The notes under the pieces: generated by a model
Databases searched by the model: none
What the model saw: the letters and a program-made list of their open reading frames with translations, nothing else
Told to the model about the DNA's origin: nothing
Assembly: GCF_003589595.1 (NCBI RefSeq)
Contig: NW_020653715.1
Coordinates: 1,055,747 to 1,119,746 of the forward strand
Length of the DNA stretch: 64,000 bases
Reading direction: 5' to 3'
Source of the DNA: Hyposmocoma kahamanoa
Taxonomy: Eukaryota > Arthropoda > Insecta > Lepidoptera > Cosmopterigidae
Part shown: positions 11,801-22,244 of the stretch, piece by piece
Numbering within the stretch: the first letter of the stretch is position 1
Layout of the letters: each line of letters opens with the position of its first letter
Position numbers and translations under genes: made by a program

Positions 11801-13659
11801 TGCGACATGCACAAGAACAACATATTTCGATGCAATATACTTCGATGGATATATTGATAAGTCCAGGTCACTAATGTGAGGAACATTATTGATTCATATA
11901 AAGAGTTTTTACCTACTTCTTTCCTACGATTCAAGGATTTGTCCTTGTGTATTGACTTTTAAGATAATCATAAACATGGTAAATTGGTCAGATTCCCACT
12001 TGACATTAGGTTCTTAATATTGTATCAATGGCATATATTACAATGCTTGCTATCATAGTGACCGGAGGCTTCTTTCCTGCACCCCTGAACATCATTCATG
12101 AGTAACATTAGATAGTGTAACATACTGGTTTTGCGTAACTCAACATTGTACAATATTAGAGTAGTGCCTATCTTGAGTTTTGCGGGTGTGTAGTGGATCA
12201 GCTAATGGATGGGGCAGATATAAATATTTTTACTTAGTTATTTTCTATTTTTCATTGTTTATGTATTTTTGCCTATGGTGTGTTAGTTTCTGTTTTTCTG
12301 TCTTAGCTAGTTTTTCTTTAAATTACAATTTTTATTTTGCTTTACTTTGAATCTGATTTTCCCACTACTCCTAAACAGGGTGTATGTGTATAGAAAGGGT
12401 AACTAGATTTTAATTTCAACTCACTCAATACAAAAAACAAGTCCACCATTTGGTCCAAACTGTAACTCTTCATCTTCCATGGCGTCATCTAAGTGTATCA
12501 GCTCTCTGATGTCCACAAGTGGCTCATAGTCAAAGTGTTCTGCTGCCGGGTCTAGATTCACTACTTCTATTATGCGATTGGCGTGTGTTGCGTGTTTTAC
12601 CATTGTGGAACAGTATGTAGACTAGGGAATGGAAGAAAGTACAATAACATTATTGACAAGTACTATGAAGATAAGGCTCCATCATTTTACGTGACAATTC
12701 GACCAATGTCAGGGTTTGAAAACTCAGTGCTACGAAGAGACAAATTGACAGTCATTGAAAGTTTTTTAACAACTTATGTCAACATTAAACGAAAATTAAA
12801 TTTTAAATATTTATTTTATTATTTGTTTAGTTATAATAATAATAACGCACACACTCAACATAGCCCCGCACTAGGGAAACCCTGTGTCGCGGGTGCCATG
12901 GACACACACATAGACAACCACAAATTACACCCAAACTCACGAGAGAACTAAATGTAGGCCATACAACTATTTCTCCCGGCCCGGGAATCGAACCTGGGAC
13001 CTCTGCGTGGCAGTCCGGTGTGGTAACCGTTTGGCCACTGGGGCAGTTTAGTATAGAAAGTTTATTAAAAAAACAATTTCTTTTTGTAATAGTCTTAGTA
13101 TGTACTCTGTTGTTATAGATTCTCTTCTCAGTGATTCTTTTCGGAATTTTCCAGTCAATCTTTGAGTTCAAAACGCGAGCGTCCCTCAACTTGGAATTGG
13201 CGTGTTTACCGATATGGTATAGATGGGGTTGTAACATTATAAAGCAGAAGTTATATTTTTACAAAACTATCATATACATATGGTTCTGTCGTTTTGCGCG
13301 ACAATTTCGCCAACGTCAGGGTGGAAAGACTAATTCATTAAGGACTCAGTGCGGTGCCGGTTATTAAAATACTTAAGGGGTTATTATGCAAATACGGTTA
13401 TAATTTTTTTTATTTCGATGGACCCAAAGCATTTAAAAGATTTTTTTATTTTTCTATGATTCAATGACACTTTACTATTGGTTTCTTGTTGTTAATTACG
13501 TGTTTTCGAAAAAGCATGTAGTCTTTGCTTTTTTGAGCATACAAAATCAATATAACCTCAAATTACAATTTCACTTTAGCCCTGAAATTTGGCAAATATT
13601 GGTGTTTAACTTACTTTACCACTACCAGCAGGTCCAACAACGAGCTGAGCGTACCGCAT
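5538..13659 (-). CDS. GPN3: GPN-loop GTPase 3 (GPN3), five exons, complete
   Basis: Joined coding exons on the minus strand are 13659-13615, 12621-12425, 11649-11435, 10730-10625 and 5829-5538, together 855 nt for 284 residues, the same length as human GPN3. All introns are GT-AG and all phases agree. Visible motifs are the P-loop GPAGSGK (residues 9-15), the family-defining Gly-Pro-Asn loop (71-73), DCPGQ (105-109) and the base-recognition motif TKMD (173-176). GPN GTPases act in the cytoplasm as dimers in RNA polymerase II assembly and nuclear import. The start ATG in exon 1 follows the family (M-R-Y-A-Q-L). The 4.8 kb last intron carries SINEs and a Transib transposon. The gene is divergent from the Hsp70 gene. 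Confidence 0.93.
6146..6356 (+). mobile_element. SINE A copy, tRNA-like head partly deleted
   Basis: This shares the blocks GCGACATCTCTA, AGATGGCGCAACGGCTAAAAAG and GTGGCTTAGTTAG with the better copy at 10765-11050. The region between the A-box-like and B-box-like parts is deleted. It lies directly before a SINE B copy. Confidence 0.6.
6365..6575 (+). mobile_element. SINE B copy, 5'-truncated
   Basis: The region contains CGGACTGCCACGCAGAGGTCC, a damaged B-box region (GGTTTCTATTCCCGGGCC), CTCGTGAGTTTGGGTG and a 3' end in a (TTA)n run. It is the same order as the reverse-strand copies at 12836-13052 and 37030-37243. It is a tRNA-derived SINE by structure, with the family name unassigned. Confidence 0.7.
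6617..6700 (+). repeat. Dispersed repeat F, short fragment
   Basis: TGATATGAAATATAAGTAGAC and TTAGATGGCATTGTGTGTTTC match the first and second blocks of the copies at 4755-5535 and 59128-59965, with most of the middle missing. Confidence 0.5.
7429..7433. repeat. 5' target-site duplication of Transib (CGCGG)
   Basis: The five bases CGCGG precede the CACTGTG terminus, and an identical CGCGG follows the other terminus at 10337-10341. Confidence 0.85.
7434..7472 (+). promoter_or_regulatory. RSS-like 5' terminus of Transib (heptamer, 23-nt spacer, nonamer)
   Basis: CACTGTG at 7434-7440 differs by one base from the V(D)J heptamer CACAGTG. Exactly 23 nt later, at 7464-7472, stands AAAAAAATC, which differs from the nonamer ACAAAAACC at two positions. 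This is the 23-RSS layout. At the other end the heptamer-like CACGGTG is present, but the sequence at the same spacing (TCATAAATA) is only weakly nonamer-like. The role as the transposase binding and cleavage site is inferred from the family. Confidence 0.7.
7535..7542 (+). promoter_or_regulatory. TATA-like box for the Transib transposase gene
   Basis: CTATAAAT lies about 160 nt upstream of the inferred first ATG of the transposase, inside the element. It is the best TATA match between the terminus and that ATG. The transcription start is not visible directly. Confidence 0.4.
7698..9965 (+). pseudogene. Transib transposase (RAG1-like DDE), one frameshift
   Basis: Inferred exon 1 (7698-7716) encodes M-E-I-Q-E-H and splices via GGTATGT to an acceptor at 8028-8029. 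Exon 2 starts at 8030 and stays open to about 8826. The frame then shifts and remains open to the stop at 9965. Catalytic residues by comparison with RAG1 are Asp in KWGFDG (codon 8818-8820), Asp in LTMVDGK (9144-9146) and Glu in EEAAEATNK (9774-9776, the counterpart of the RAG1 motif around E962). Other family blocks are [23 protein letters not shown] and CFICNALP. The frameshift falls a few bases after the first catalytic Asp, consistent with a small deletion. The intron is predicted, not proven. Confidence 0.87.
10337..10341. repeat. 3' target-site duplication of Transib (CGCGG)
   Basis: Identical to 7429-7433 and directly after the CACCGTG end of the element. Confidence 0.85.
10425..10575 (+). 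repeat. Dispersed repeat F, partial copy in GPN3 intron
   Basis: AAGCTTTGATAAATTGTAATTC, GTCAATTAGTTACAAA and GCGACATCTGGTGTACCAAT match the last third of the copy at 4755-5535 and the copy ending near 59965. It lies just upstream, in the plus sense, of GPN3 exon 4. Confidence 0.55.
10625..10730 (-). CDS. GPN3: GPN3 exon 4 (TKMD)
   Basis: A short 106-nt exon begins after TTTTTAG and reads [18 protein letters not shown], then [15 protein letters not shown]. It holds the guanine-specificity motif TKMD. The donor is GA|GTAAGA in phase 2, joining the distant last exon. Confidence 0.9.
10765..11055 (+). mobile_element. SINE A with tRNA-like segment
   Basis: The best copy of the family. It has a leader (GCGACATCTCTACCCAGGG, later ATGGCGCTACGGCTAAAAAG), then a tRNA-like block at 10918-11001, then a tail ending TTAATAATTATTACAAA. 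Within the tRNA-like block, GGTCCG at 10918-10923 can pair with CGGACC at 10996-11001 as an acceptor stem. TGGCTTGGTTGG resembles a pol III A box and GGTTCGAATCC is a perfect B box. About ten extra bases between the stem and the A box and the long leader show it is a SINE, not a tRNA gene. Related copies are at 6146, 37565 (minus) and 62995. Confidence 0.75.
11435..11649 (-). CDS. GPN3: GPN3 exon 3 (DCPGQ switch II)
   Basis: The acceptor is TTCCAG|GA. The translation has [32 protein letters not shown] and [18 protein letters not shown], matching the G3/switch II region and following strand of GPN3. The donor is TCAG|GTATTT (phase 1). Confidence 0.93.
12425..12621 (-). CDS. GPN3: GPN3 exon 2 (GPN motif)
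   Basis: The exon starts after a CCCTAG acceptor with [10 protein letters not shown] and contains [10 protein letters not shown] and [10 protein letters not shown], the hallmark GPN loop that contacts the partner subunit's nucleotide. It ends as GA|GTGAGT in phase 2. Its length of 197 nt fits the phases of its neighbours. Confidence 0.93.
12836..13052 (-). mobile_element. SINE B, nearly complete
   Basis: Read on the minus strand it starts with CCCCAGTGGCCAAACGGTTA (an A-box-like GTGGCCAAACGG) and continues through CGGACTGCCACGCAGAGGTC to the B box GGTTCGATTCCCGGGCCGGG. It ends in a TTATTATTATTA tail. It lies in GPN3 intron 1. It is a tRNA-derived SINE by the paired pol III boxes and 3' simple repeat. 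Confidence 0.78.
13615..13659 (-). CDS. GPN3: GPN3 exon 1
   Basis: Fifteen codons run from the start Met to the P-loop lysine ([15 protein letters not shown]). The exon ends in phase 0 at a consensus GTAAGT donor, so the intron splits the P-loop between GSGK and the following ST. It was placed by homology of the N-terminus, since it is too short to stand out as an open frame. Confidence 0.9.
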
Positions 13660-13982
13660 CTTAGATTTTTTTAGAAATTATTGCCTTTGGCAATGATGTT
13701 ATGATCCGATTATATTCCAGTTATTGTGATTTTTATCCTATAATAAGTGTCTAATTTCTTTCTATATGTTTCGACATTTAAAAGCTTTCTGAAAAGGTTT
13801 AATTTATGGCTGTATTTTTACGTTTAACGTAATTTTACAAAATATTCGCATTGACGCTTCACTGTTTTGAAAATGTAGTTTGACGTTAGCTGTCAGTGTA
13901 ATTTTTAAAGTTTATATTGATATTTTCTTAACTTGGGATAATTGACTTTTAGACAGAGCCAGATGATGACAATCAAATACAC

Positions 13983-14241
13983 ATATCGACTGTGGACTGG
14001 TCATCGGTACTATTTCAATTTTGACAACTTTACAGGTGAAGAAAAAAAATGTTTGCGTTATTTATATAGCATTTGATTTATTAAATAAAAATACGTAGTT
14101 TTTAAATATTAATATTACACCTGTACGTATGTACACCATGTAATTTTATTTAATAAATTAGATGCTATTTAAATGATTTTTTCTTCACCTGTAAAGTTGT
14201 CAAAATTGACATAGTACTGGTTGCCAGTTCACAGTCGATAT
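13983..14241. mobile_element. Foldback (MITE-like) element between GPN3 and Hsp70
   Basis: The left arm (13983-14090) and right arm (14144-14241) are inverted copies. The left reads ATATCGACTGTGGACTGG..., and the right ends ...CCAGTTCACAGTCGATAT. They share the long block TTGACAACTTTACAGGTGAAG (right arm in reverse), and the inner ends match as TTTATTAAATAAAA. The loop is about 50 bp. No open frame is present. It lies 324 bp upstream of the GPN3 start and about 180 bp upstream of the Hsp70 start, inside what should be the divergent promoter region. Confidence 0.8.
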
Positions 14242-14421
14242 ACATACTTTGTGAGTTCAGTTATAGTTACCAGCTTTTTATTATATTGATACTGGCGTCT
14301 AATATATTAAAAAATAAAAAAATACTAAACATAAAGCGTCACTGGAATGATTTGTTCATTTTCTTTGTCTACAAGTTTATACGAAAAATTGTACGAAGTG
14401 AGAAAAGTGTAATATTCAAAT

Positions 14422-16299
14422 ATGCCAGCAGTGGGGATTGATTTGGGGACTACATATTCATGCGTGGGTGTATGGCAACACGGGAGCGTCGATATCATAG
14501 CGAATGACCAAGGAAATCGTACAACACCGTCCTATGTTGCTTTTACCGACACTGAACGCTTGATTGGAGACGCTGCAAAGAATCAGGTAGCTTTAAATCC
14601 TAGTAACACTATTTTCGATGCTAAACGCTTGATAGGACGCAAGTACGATGACCCTAAGATCCAACAAGATTTAAAACATTGGCCGTTCAAAGTCGTTAAC
14701 GAAGGTGGGAAGCCAAAAATCCGAGTAGAATACAAAGGAATGATTAAAACTTTCGCTCCAGAAGAAATAAGTAGCATGGTGCTGATAAAGATGAAGGAGA
14801 TCGCAGAAGCGTACCTCGGAACCAAAGTTCGTGATGCTGTAATCACGGTTCCTGCTTATTTCAACGATTCTCAAAGGCAAGCGACTAAAGATGCAGGAGC
14901 CATCGCTGGGTTGAATGTTCTGCGCATTATAAACGAACCTACAGCCGCTGCCTTAGCTTACGGACTTGACAAAAACTTGAAAGGAGAGCGGAATGTCTTG
15001 ATCTTTGATCTAGGCGGTGGTACATTTGATGTATCTATCCTTACTATCGATGAAGGATCTATCTTCGAAGTAAAGGCTACAGCTGGAGACACACATCTGG
15101 GTGGTGAAGATTTTGATAATAGACTGGTGACTTTCTTGGCTGAAGAGTTTAAACGCAAACATAAGAAAGATCTTAGGAGTAATCCCAAGTCTCTACGTCG
15201 ATTGAGAACAGCTGCAGAGAGGGCTAAGCGAACTTTGTCATCAAGCACTGAAGCTACTCTTGAAATTGACGCTCTATATGAAGGCATTGACTTCTATAGT
15301 CGCATATCACGTGCTCGTTTCGAAGAGCTCAATTCAGATCTCTTCAGAGTAACCTTAGAACCTGTGGAGAAAGCCCTTAAAGACGCTAAGTTGGATAAAA
15401 ACTCAATTCACGATATTGTTCTGGTGGGTGGTTCGACCCGTATTCCAAAAGTTCAGAATTTGCTTCAGAATTTCTTCAACGGAAAAAAATTAAATCTTTC
15501 GATTAATCCTGACGAGGCCGTTGCATACGGAGCCGCTGTTCAAGCTGCCATATTGTCTGGAGACAAAGATTCTAAAATACAATCTGTCCTACTTGTCGAT
15601 GTTACGCCTTTGTCTTTAGGCATAGAAACAGCAGGAGGCGTGATGACCAAAATCGTCGAACGGAATGCTAAAATCCCTTGCACCCACTCCCAAACCTTCA
15701 CGACGTACAGTGACAACCAACCAGCGGTAACTATTCAAGTTTACGAAGGGGAAAGAGCGATGACTAAAGATAATAATCTGTTAGGAATTTTTGATTTGAC
15801 TGGTATACCACCCGCTCCTAGAGGTATACCACAAATTGATGTCAGTTTTGATATTGACGCGAACGGGATACTCAATGCGACAGCTAAAGAAAACAGCACT
15901 GGTAAAAGCAAGAATATTGTTATAAAGAATGATAAAGGAAGACTGTCACAAGCTGACATAGACAGAATGTTATCTGATGCTGAGAAATATAAAGAAGAAG
16001 ATGATATGCAAAGAGAGAGAGTATCAGCTAGGAATAAGCTTGAGACGTATGTTTTTGGAGTTAAACAGGCTTTAGACGAAAGTGGCGGTAAACTGAGTGA
16101 AAACGAATGTTCTATGGGTAAACGTAAATGTGAAGAAACGTTGCGTTGGTTAGATGGTAACAGTTTAGCTGAAAAATGTGAATATGAAGACAAATTCCAG
16201 GAAATTAACAAAGTTTGTGCTCCATTGATGAAGAAACTCCATGTCGGATCTGGTTCACGCGCAGAAAAGGACGGTCCTGTCATAGAAGAGGTAGAGTAG
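14422..16299 (+). CDS. Hsp70: Cytosolic Hsp70 chaperone, intronless
   Basis: A single open frame of 625 codons covers the whole protein. The ATPase domain has signature IDLGTTYS (residues 6-13), signature [14 protein letters not shown] (194-207) and signature [14 protein letters not shown] (332-345). The substrate-binding domain includes [13 protein letters not shown] and [14 protein letters not shown], and the helical lid follows. It refolds and holds proteins in the cytosol or nucleus using ATP. The absence of introns is typical of stress-inducible Hsp70 genes. The C-terminus is unusual: it ends EEVE, not EEVD, and lacks the usual glycine-rich stretch, so it is about 15-25 residues shorter than common cytosolic members. 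I saw no clear triple nGAAn heat-shock element near the start. Confidence 0.97.
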   Translation: MPAVGIDLGTTYSCVGVWQHGSVDIIANDQGNRTTPSYVAFTDTERLIGDAAKNQVALNPSNTIFDAKRLIGRKYDDPKIQQDLKHWPFKVVNEGGKPKIRVEYKGMIKTFAPEEISSMVLIKMKEIAEAYLGTKVRDAVITVPAYFNDSQRQATKDAGAIAGLNVLRIINEPTAAALAYGLDKNLKGERNVLIFDLGGGTFDVSILTIDEGSIFEVKATAGDTHLGGEDFDNRLVTFLAEEFKRKHKKDLRSNPKSLRRLRTAAERAKRTLSSSTEATLEIDALYEGIDFYSRISRARFEELNSDLFRVTLEPVEKALKDAKLDKNSIHDIVLVGGSTRIPKVQNLLQNFFNGKKLNLSINPDEAVAYGAAVQAAILSGDKDSKIQSVLLVDVTPLSLGIETAGGVMTKIVERNAKIPCTHSQTFTTYSDNQPAVTIQVYEGERAMTKDNNLLGIFDLTGIPPAPRGIPQIDVSFDIDANGILNATAKENSTGKSKNIVIKNDKGRLSQADIDRMLSDAEKYKEEDDMQRERVSARNKLETYVFGVKQALDESGGKLSENECSMGKRKCEETLRWLDGNSLAEKCEYEDKFQEINKVCAPLMKKLHVGSGSRAEKDGPVIEEVE

Positions 16300-16360
16300 T
16301 TTTGTTTAAACGTAGTAGCTGTTGTTGTTTTAGTTAATAGTTGTTGTTTTCAGTTTCCTA

Positions 16361-16366
16361 AATAAA
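16361..16366 (+). terminator. Poly(A) signal of Hsp70
   Basis: AATAAA lies 62 nt after the Hsp70 stop codon and is followed by a T-rich run with TTGTTG, as expected downstream of a cleavage site. Confidence 0.65.
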
Positions 16367-17816
16367 TTTGTTTTTTCTTGTTGTTTTACTTTAGATTGTC
16401 TCGACAAAGGGTCTAAAATAAATAGTGCGACAATCTACAGCTTATTTTATTTTATGTAATAAATTTAAGTTATGTTAATTAGATGGTGCAAGTGACCAAT
16501 ATATAGTTCGTTATTTTAACGAAAAAGCTACGAAGTTAACTGAAGATATTGAAGTACGGTTGGGTGTAGAATACGGATCTCCGTTAAAGCTAAGTCAACC
16601 TTAACACTGAGTATGAATCCCACTAATGTTATTGTTAAATTTAAAAGATAGTCGTTTAATTGTATTGATTGTGTTGACCAAATCAGAGAATCAATGCCGG
16701 CTTTACCTAAGGTGCAGGGTATGCGACACACATGGGTTTTAGACGCCGCGCAAACGTCTGTCTTGTGTTGGATACAATCAGCAATATTTTTTTAACCTAT
16801 TTAAATAATTTATTTTCACATAAATGAAAAATGTTACAGAAATGAGAAAAACACAATTTACGGTATTATAAAAAAATATTAATTCTAAATAAATAAAAAA
16901 ATGTTTAAATTTGTGTGGGACGGACATGAGCTCTGAGAAATGTTGAAATCATTTTGCCCTGATTTCAACCCTGATTTTAAGCCCGACCCGACCATGGCAG
17001 CTCTACGTGGTCGATCACTCACACATAACGCAAACAAACATCAAATAAAGACAAAATTATTTTCATATAATTAATATAAAGTCACCACAACGTAAAAAAA
17101 TGTTCGGTGGCCGTATCCAACACAACTCACACCTATTTGCACCTGAATTTCCTCTAAAAAAGCTCTTTTTAGAGGAGATCAGGGCCCAGCAGTGGGACGT
17201 CCCACTAAACAGGTTGACGATGATGGTGATGATTTTGAAATTCGAACTTGAAGTTGGACTGTGGTGTGGTGCACCTACCTGTTTCTTTCGATGAAAAAAA
17301 AAACATAATGGCACGTTGAAGTACACGATCTGTCGTACTTTATTTATGTATAATATAAATCCGTTGGAATATTTTATTCTTATTATTGTTGACATTAAAT
17401 TGACAACGATAACTAATTTTGTTTATTATAACTGATTTGTTGTAGTTCAAGTGTTCTTCTCCATCTATCATTTTCCTTTTTTTTTTTTCATTTTCCGTTG
17501 AGGTGAAAAATTGTGTGTTTCGCCCGGCAGCAAAGTTGTTTTGCGTCTCCTGTCTTGAAACTCTCGCTACGCTTAGTTTTCTAGTTTCGAATCTTAGCTT
17601 GCTTCGCTTGTTAGGTTTCTATTAACGCCTAGACATTTTGTTACAGTCAATGATCTTATTATACGTAAAAAAGATAATTGCATTGATAATCTGACGGTAT
17701 GTATGTACACGTGTATTGTGTCACGGTATGTAATTTGCTACAGTTTTGGGCACGGGTCTCTATTTATTGAAAACATACATACACTTCGCGCCCTATTTTG
17801 TCAATGTTTATTTTTA

Positions 17817-18040
17817 GGAAATGAAACTGTTTTTCCGGATTTAAATTGCGTATATTTGTTTTCACACTGTACAACACGGTGGTCACGGTTGACCATGACC
17901 ATGTCAAGTCCACCGTGACCATGGGACCTGTAAAGGGCCCGAAACGTCGGTTTGTTTGAAAAACAAATATACGCGATTGAAATCCGGAAAAATAGTTTCA
18001 TTTCCTATGTGTAACAATCGCGAAAACCTAAGAACTCGAA
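17817..18040. mobile_element. Foldback element, 'GAAACGTCGG' family, best copy
   Basis: The left arm AGGAAATGAAACTGTTTTTC continues to a GCGTATATTTGTTTT block. The right arm is its inverse, ending GTTTCATTTCCT near 18006. Inside is a second inverted pair (CACGGTGGTCACGG and CCACCGTGACCATG) and the mark GAAACGTCGGTTTGTTTG. A terminal segment TGTAACAATCGCGAAAACC and AAGAACTCGAAA follows. Related halves occur at 45405-45570, 46404-46500, 56320-56395 and 62606-62670. Confidence 0.7.
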
Positions 18041-20254
18041 ATATTTATTTTATTGATTAACAATAATCAACTTTTAAGTTATCTTTGTTGGATTCTTTTT
18101 AATAATATCGCATAGAGTCGTAAGTAATTATATTGTCATTCTTTACAATGTGTCTTATTTGACCGTATTTGGATAGCAAAAGTTCGTGGTAGTGGCCCGT
18201 TTAGCTAATGCGAGTGGTTTGTTTGCATATTTGAAATAAATATTGTAAATGTTAATGTATACAAATGTTTATTTACACAGTGCAGCCCCAGCCCCTAGAG
18301 TTTCTTGCTCGTTCTTCTCAAGGAAATTTGCCTTACGAATAAGCAGTAGAATTTAATCTGTATGACGACATCTAGATAATTTGCTTACCTACGAAACAAA
18401 GATATAATCTATATTTCAACCATGTACTTTCCACTGTCGAACACTGCTCTCCTCTAAAGAATGTGTTTAGGCTATTATGTAGGTGAAATGAAAACCATCG
18501 TAGATTAGCAATTTCTTTATTTTTAATTTATTAACTTTAGAAATTGTTCAGAAAGAAGACAATTGTTCAGCGTTAGTTATAATTATGATATGAACAATAT
18601 AATTACTAAGCTATATCGGTACGACATATGTAACGTATATAATATAATATATAAGTGGCTATGTCTAAACCTGTACATTATTTGCTAACATCAACATAAC
18701 AATGAAATACAGGTGGTTAAGTATACGACAGTGGGCGTCGTGAATATATTGCACGTTGTACAGTGTGTAAACACTGAAAATTAAACCTTAGCTGCGTAGC
18801 TTCTATGTCGGCTTTTCAGAATATCTATTCGTCACTAGTGTACACTTTAACTTTCTATCTAAGGAAAGAAATTAAGAAGTGACTGAAATTGGATCGGCTT
18901 TAGCTAAATGAATGGTTTTTGTTAAATATAATATTTGGTATTTTAACAATCTGTATTGGAATTAATCTATGGCGTTAGTGTAAAAATACCGCCCGATAGT
19001 AAGTAGCTGTGACAATGCGTACAACATATTGGAGACACCATTTAATAATAACAATATAATATTATTATAAATATTCTTTCAAAAGCAAAAGCTCAAAAAT
19101 ATAAAAAAGAATTTTAAATTACATCTATTTTAGAAATTAAAAAATGGAAGTCAAAAAATTTTTGGAGTTAGAACGAAATTTTAACTGTTAAACAGCCTAA
19201 AAAGGTTTTTTTTATAATATTGAACTATTACTTGCTATCACTTATTCTAGCTTACTGGGTTAAAACATCGATATGTATGAAGTTTGGTATTTCTAAATCT
19301 GAATGTTTTTAAAAAGACTTTCTTACGCATTCTGAAAAAATTTCAAGAGTCGTGAAAATTTTTCCAAACTGTATTGTTTTTCTTAAATTTTTCAAATATT
19401 GAATTTCGAAAATCGGGGCCTAAAAACTATTAATAATTTAATACTCGTCCGATACATGATTGACATAAAATTTTCGATTAATCATGAATTACCCTTTTAC
19501 GTAATTTTATTTTGGGTGTCCTATGCACTATTAACTAGGCTTTTTACTACCTAAATGTGGCATTTCGCTTAGTTTATTTACATTAACTGAATATAACTAT
19601 ATACATTGTGATGCAAGGAGTATGGTTCCTTCAAATATACATTTTTACTTAAATTATCCCCTAAGAAAAAGGTAAGGAAAATATATAAAAAAAACAAAAA
19701 AGTCAAATTAGATTAAAAGCAAATTTATTGCTAAAATAAAATAAAAACTATAACCACAAGCAATACATTATTTGCTTAATCGTATTTTGTGTCTAGATTT
19801 GTACGTTTTCTAAAAAAAATGTATAAAAGAAACAGAACTACAGAGTCTAGGACTATTGAGTCTATGAAAGCTAAATAGAAAAAAAATATGTGGTTAAATG
19901 TAAATAAATCACAAACTTGAGCGGTCCCTCGTTGGCTAATACAAAATAATGTATAGAAAACATACAATAGTATAAAATAAACATTCATAATTTAATTGCA
20001 AAACTTATAACCCGATTATAATATTTTAAACCTCACCGGTTCATATAAACATAATAATACTTTTCAACTGGGGTCAGTATAGATCATAGCTTAAATTTAC
20101 ATTCTGATTGCACTTTCAAATTTTCATTAACAATTAAATTGAACTTCCCTACCCCTAAATTATCGGCAACGAATTATCTTACACAATAACGTACCGCTAT
20201 CCTACGTATATACAAAAACCGTGGCTCGCGCAATTCGATAAAATATTTGGTATG

Positions 20255-20260
20255 TTTATT
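20255..20260 (-). terminator. Candidate poly(A) signal for cut
   Basis: Minus-strand AATAAA lies about 400 nt past the cut stop codon. Other AATAAA matches lie further on, and long 3' untranslated regions are usual for this gene, so this is only the nearest candidate. Confidence 0.3.
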
Positions 20261-20661
20261 TACATCAATCGAATCGAAGCCTAACTTAAAAATAATCAGA
20301 TGTTTGTACCTAGTCAGGGTACCGTCTCGTCACTAAATAAAAAATTAAAGCAAAATGCAACTTTTGTATCGTAAGTTTTTCCCGCCCGCGCAGGACGTAT
20401 GCCTGGCATATCACGAAAACGAGCTAAGGATATTTACAAAGTCTTTGGCCTTACAATCGAATCATAATAAAAACACATTAACTACAGTACTCGCACTCGA
20501 CTACCGGACACGGTCCCGTCCATTCGATGGATCACTTAACTAACAATAAATAACCGGCCAACCGTGATATGGTACACTACACGTCTAAGCTAACACTCTC
20601 GGACCCGTAAAAATCCCACTACTAACACTCGGCAAGAGTTTTATCACACAAATTCACTAGT

Positions 20662-22244
20662 CTAGTATTCCCATCTGTCGTCGTCGGTTTCGGACTTTAT
20701 CTTGTCGTCTGACAACACTTCTTCCACAGGGGTGTGCGCCGCTCGCGGCGTCACTGGCGTGTGGGGGGTGTGAGGGGTACGCGGTGCGGGGGACACGGCG
20801 GGGGAAGGTTCCCTCGGCACTGGCGAGGGCTCCACGCGAACCGTCTCCTCAGCTTCTCTTTTGAAGTCGTCGCTTCTCATCACACACACGCCGTTGATTA
20901 TGATTTCGTCAGGGTTACGTGGTGGCTTTTCATCCTGCCAGTCAGGGTTGACCCACTGTGGTGCAGCGGGTTTCCTCCTACTGGATCGCCCGCTACCGGC
21001 GGGCGTCGACGCCGCTTTCGGCTCAGTCTTACTTTCCCCATCATCCAGTGAGTCTTCTGAGCCGATGTTGCTCTCTATGTCGTCGTCCTCAAAGTCGTCG
21101 CCGTCCGGTTCGCGCTTCAGAGGCATGGACAGATCTAACCCGCTGGTTTGGTCTTTCACTTGCTCAGGGGGCATCAGCCCACGGCCGATAAGCGCAGCAA
21201 AATTTGAGTTCGCAGCAAAATATGGGGGATACGGCAGCGGAACCCCAGCCAGACCCATTCTCTCTTTCTGTAGTTCGAGCAATCTCTGGTTTAGAAGAAG
21301 TCGGAACTGAACAGGGTCAAATGGTGCCGAGGATTGGTCCCTAGCTGGCGGTTCAGCTGGTAAGCCGTGAGGTGCCTGCTGTTTTAGTCTCATTCGGTGA
21401 TTGTGGAACCAATTGGTAATAGTCCTCGTCGATAAACCGAGCTCTGTCGCAAGGTATTCTATCGTTTGCATGTTTGGGTAGGGATCCAGTGCAAATGCAA
21501 GTCTTAAAGCCTCTTTTTGTTCCTCAGAGAATAGTACTCTTTGCTTTTTCGCCGAAGGTGCCCCTGACGTGGGTCCTGGCGAGCTTGAATGGTAGAATTC
21601 TGATGTGTCATTCGAGGATGTATCGGAACTATTGTCCTGACCAGGACCGCTAGATCTTCGTCGCTTGTTGGCCTCTCGCCTCTCATTTTTCAAGGCTTGC
21701 AGGCGATCTATATTGTGGGCGTCACTCAACCATAATTGCATACGGATAAATGGCTCGCGGCCCTTGATGCTCAGCATATGCCACGGTTTAGGTTTGGAGA
21801 GGAGCTCACTGACTGAACCCTGCGACAGGCCGAGGACGGCTTCTCCGAAGATTTTTTGACCAATGTTGTTGGCGAGGAGGGCCTCCTTTATCTTGGTCGT
21901 AATAGTTTGCGTATCGAGGTCTTGCGTGAGCGCGGCCATCTCGTACACACTGGGTGACATGTGCTGGTGCAGCGCACGCATGACCGGGGGCTGGTGTGGT
22001 TGCGGTGGTGGTGGAGGTTTGCGATGTTCTTTGTTGTTGTTGTCATGATGCTGCGGCGGTAACGTCACTGCGTGGTGTGGAGGGAAGCCCGGTGGAGTGA
22101 GCAGCAGCGGTGGTGGCTGCCCGAGGTGGCCCAGGTGCGCGCCGCTCAGTAGCTGCTCTTGCTGCATTTTGGAGAGCAGCGAAGTGGCATCCGAAATCAT
22201 TTTCTGCGTCGGTGGCATGGGTTTGTTCATGTTGGGCGGACATG
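20662..22244 (-). CDS. ct: cut last exon: CUT repeat 3, homeodomain, C-terminus
   Basis: The acceptor TTGTTCCAG joins to read [13 protein letters not shown] histidine/proline-rich stretch is followed by CUT3 (about 21925-21680, with [20 protein letters not shown] and [20 protein letters not shown]). The homeodomain (about 21550-21385) has [32 protein letters not shown] and MRLKQ. His in WFHNHR is the Cut-class recognition position. The C-terminus holds [10 protein letters not shown], acidic runs and proline-rich [10 protein letters not shown], ending DDRWEY. Confidence 0.96.

Larger units (their letters stand above)
16300..20661. other. Region between Hsp70 and the cut stop codon
   Basis: No further gene is seen. 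It holds a 25-nt perfect hairpin at 17151-17175 (CCTCTAAAAA, 5-nt loop, TTTTTAGAGG) beside a CCCAGCAGTGGGAC motif common at retrotransposon tails. It also holds a foldback element at 17817-18040. The part nearest 20661 is the cut 3' untranslated region. Its far end is uncertain: minus-strand AATAAA signals occur at 20260-20255 and 19729-19724, among others. Confidence 0.5.

Noticed and set aside
12827..13237. Minus-strand frame of 136 codons
   Set aside because: It runs through a SINE B copy, and its apparent length is explained by that repeat.
14241..14421. Heat-shock element upstream of Hsp70
   Set aside because: Scattered GAA/TTC words occur (for example near 14343 and 14390), but no run of three alternating nGAAn units with correct spacing.
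14583..16283. Long minus-strand frames of 69-180 codons opposite Hsp70
   Set aside because: They are antisense shadows of the well-supported Hsp70 frame, with no domain and no start context.
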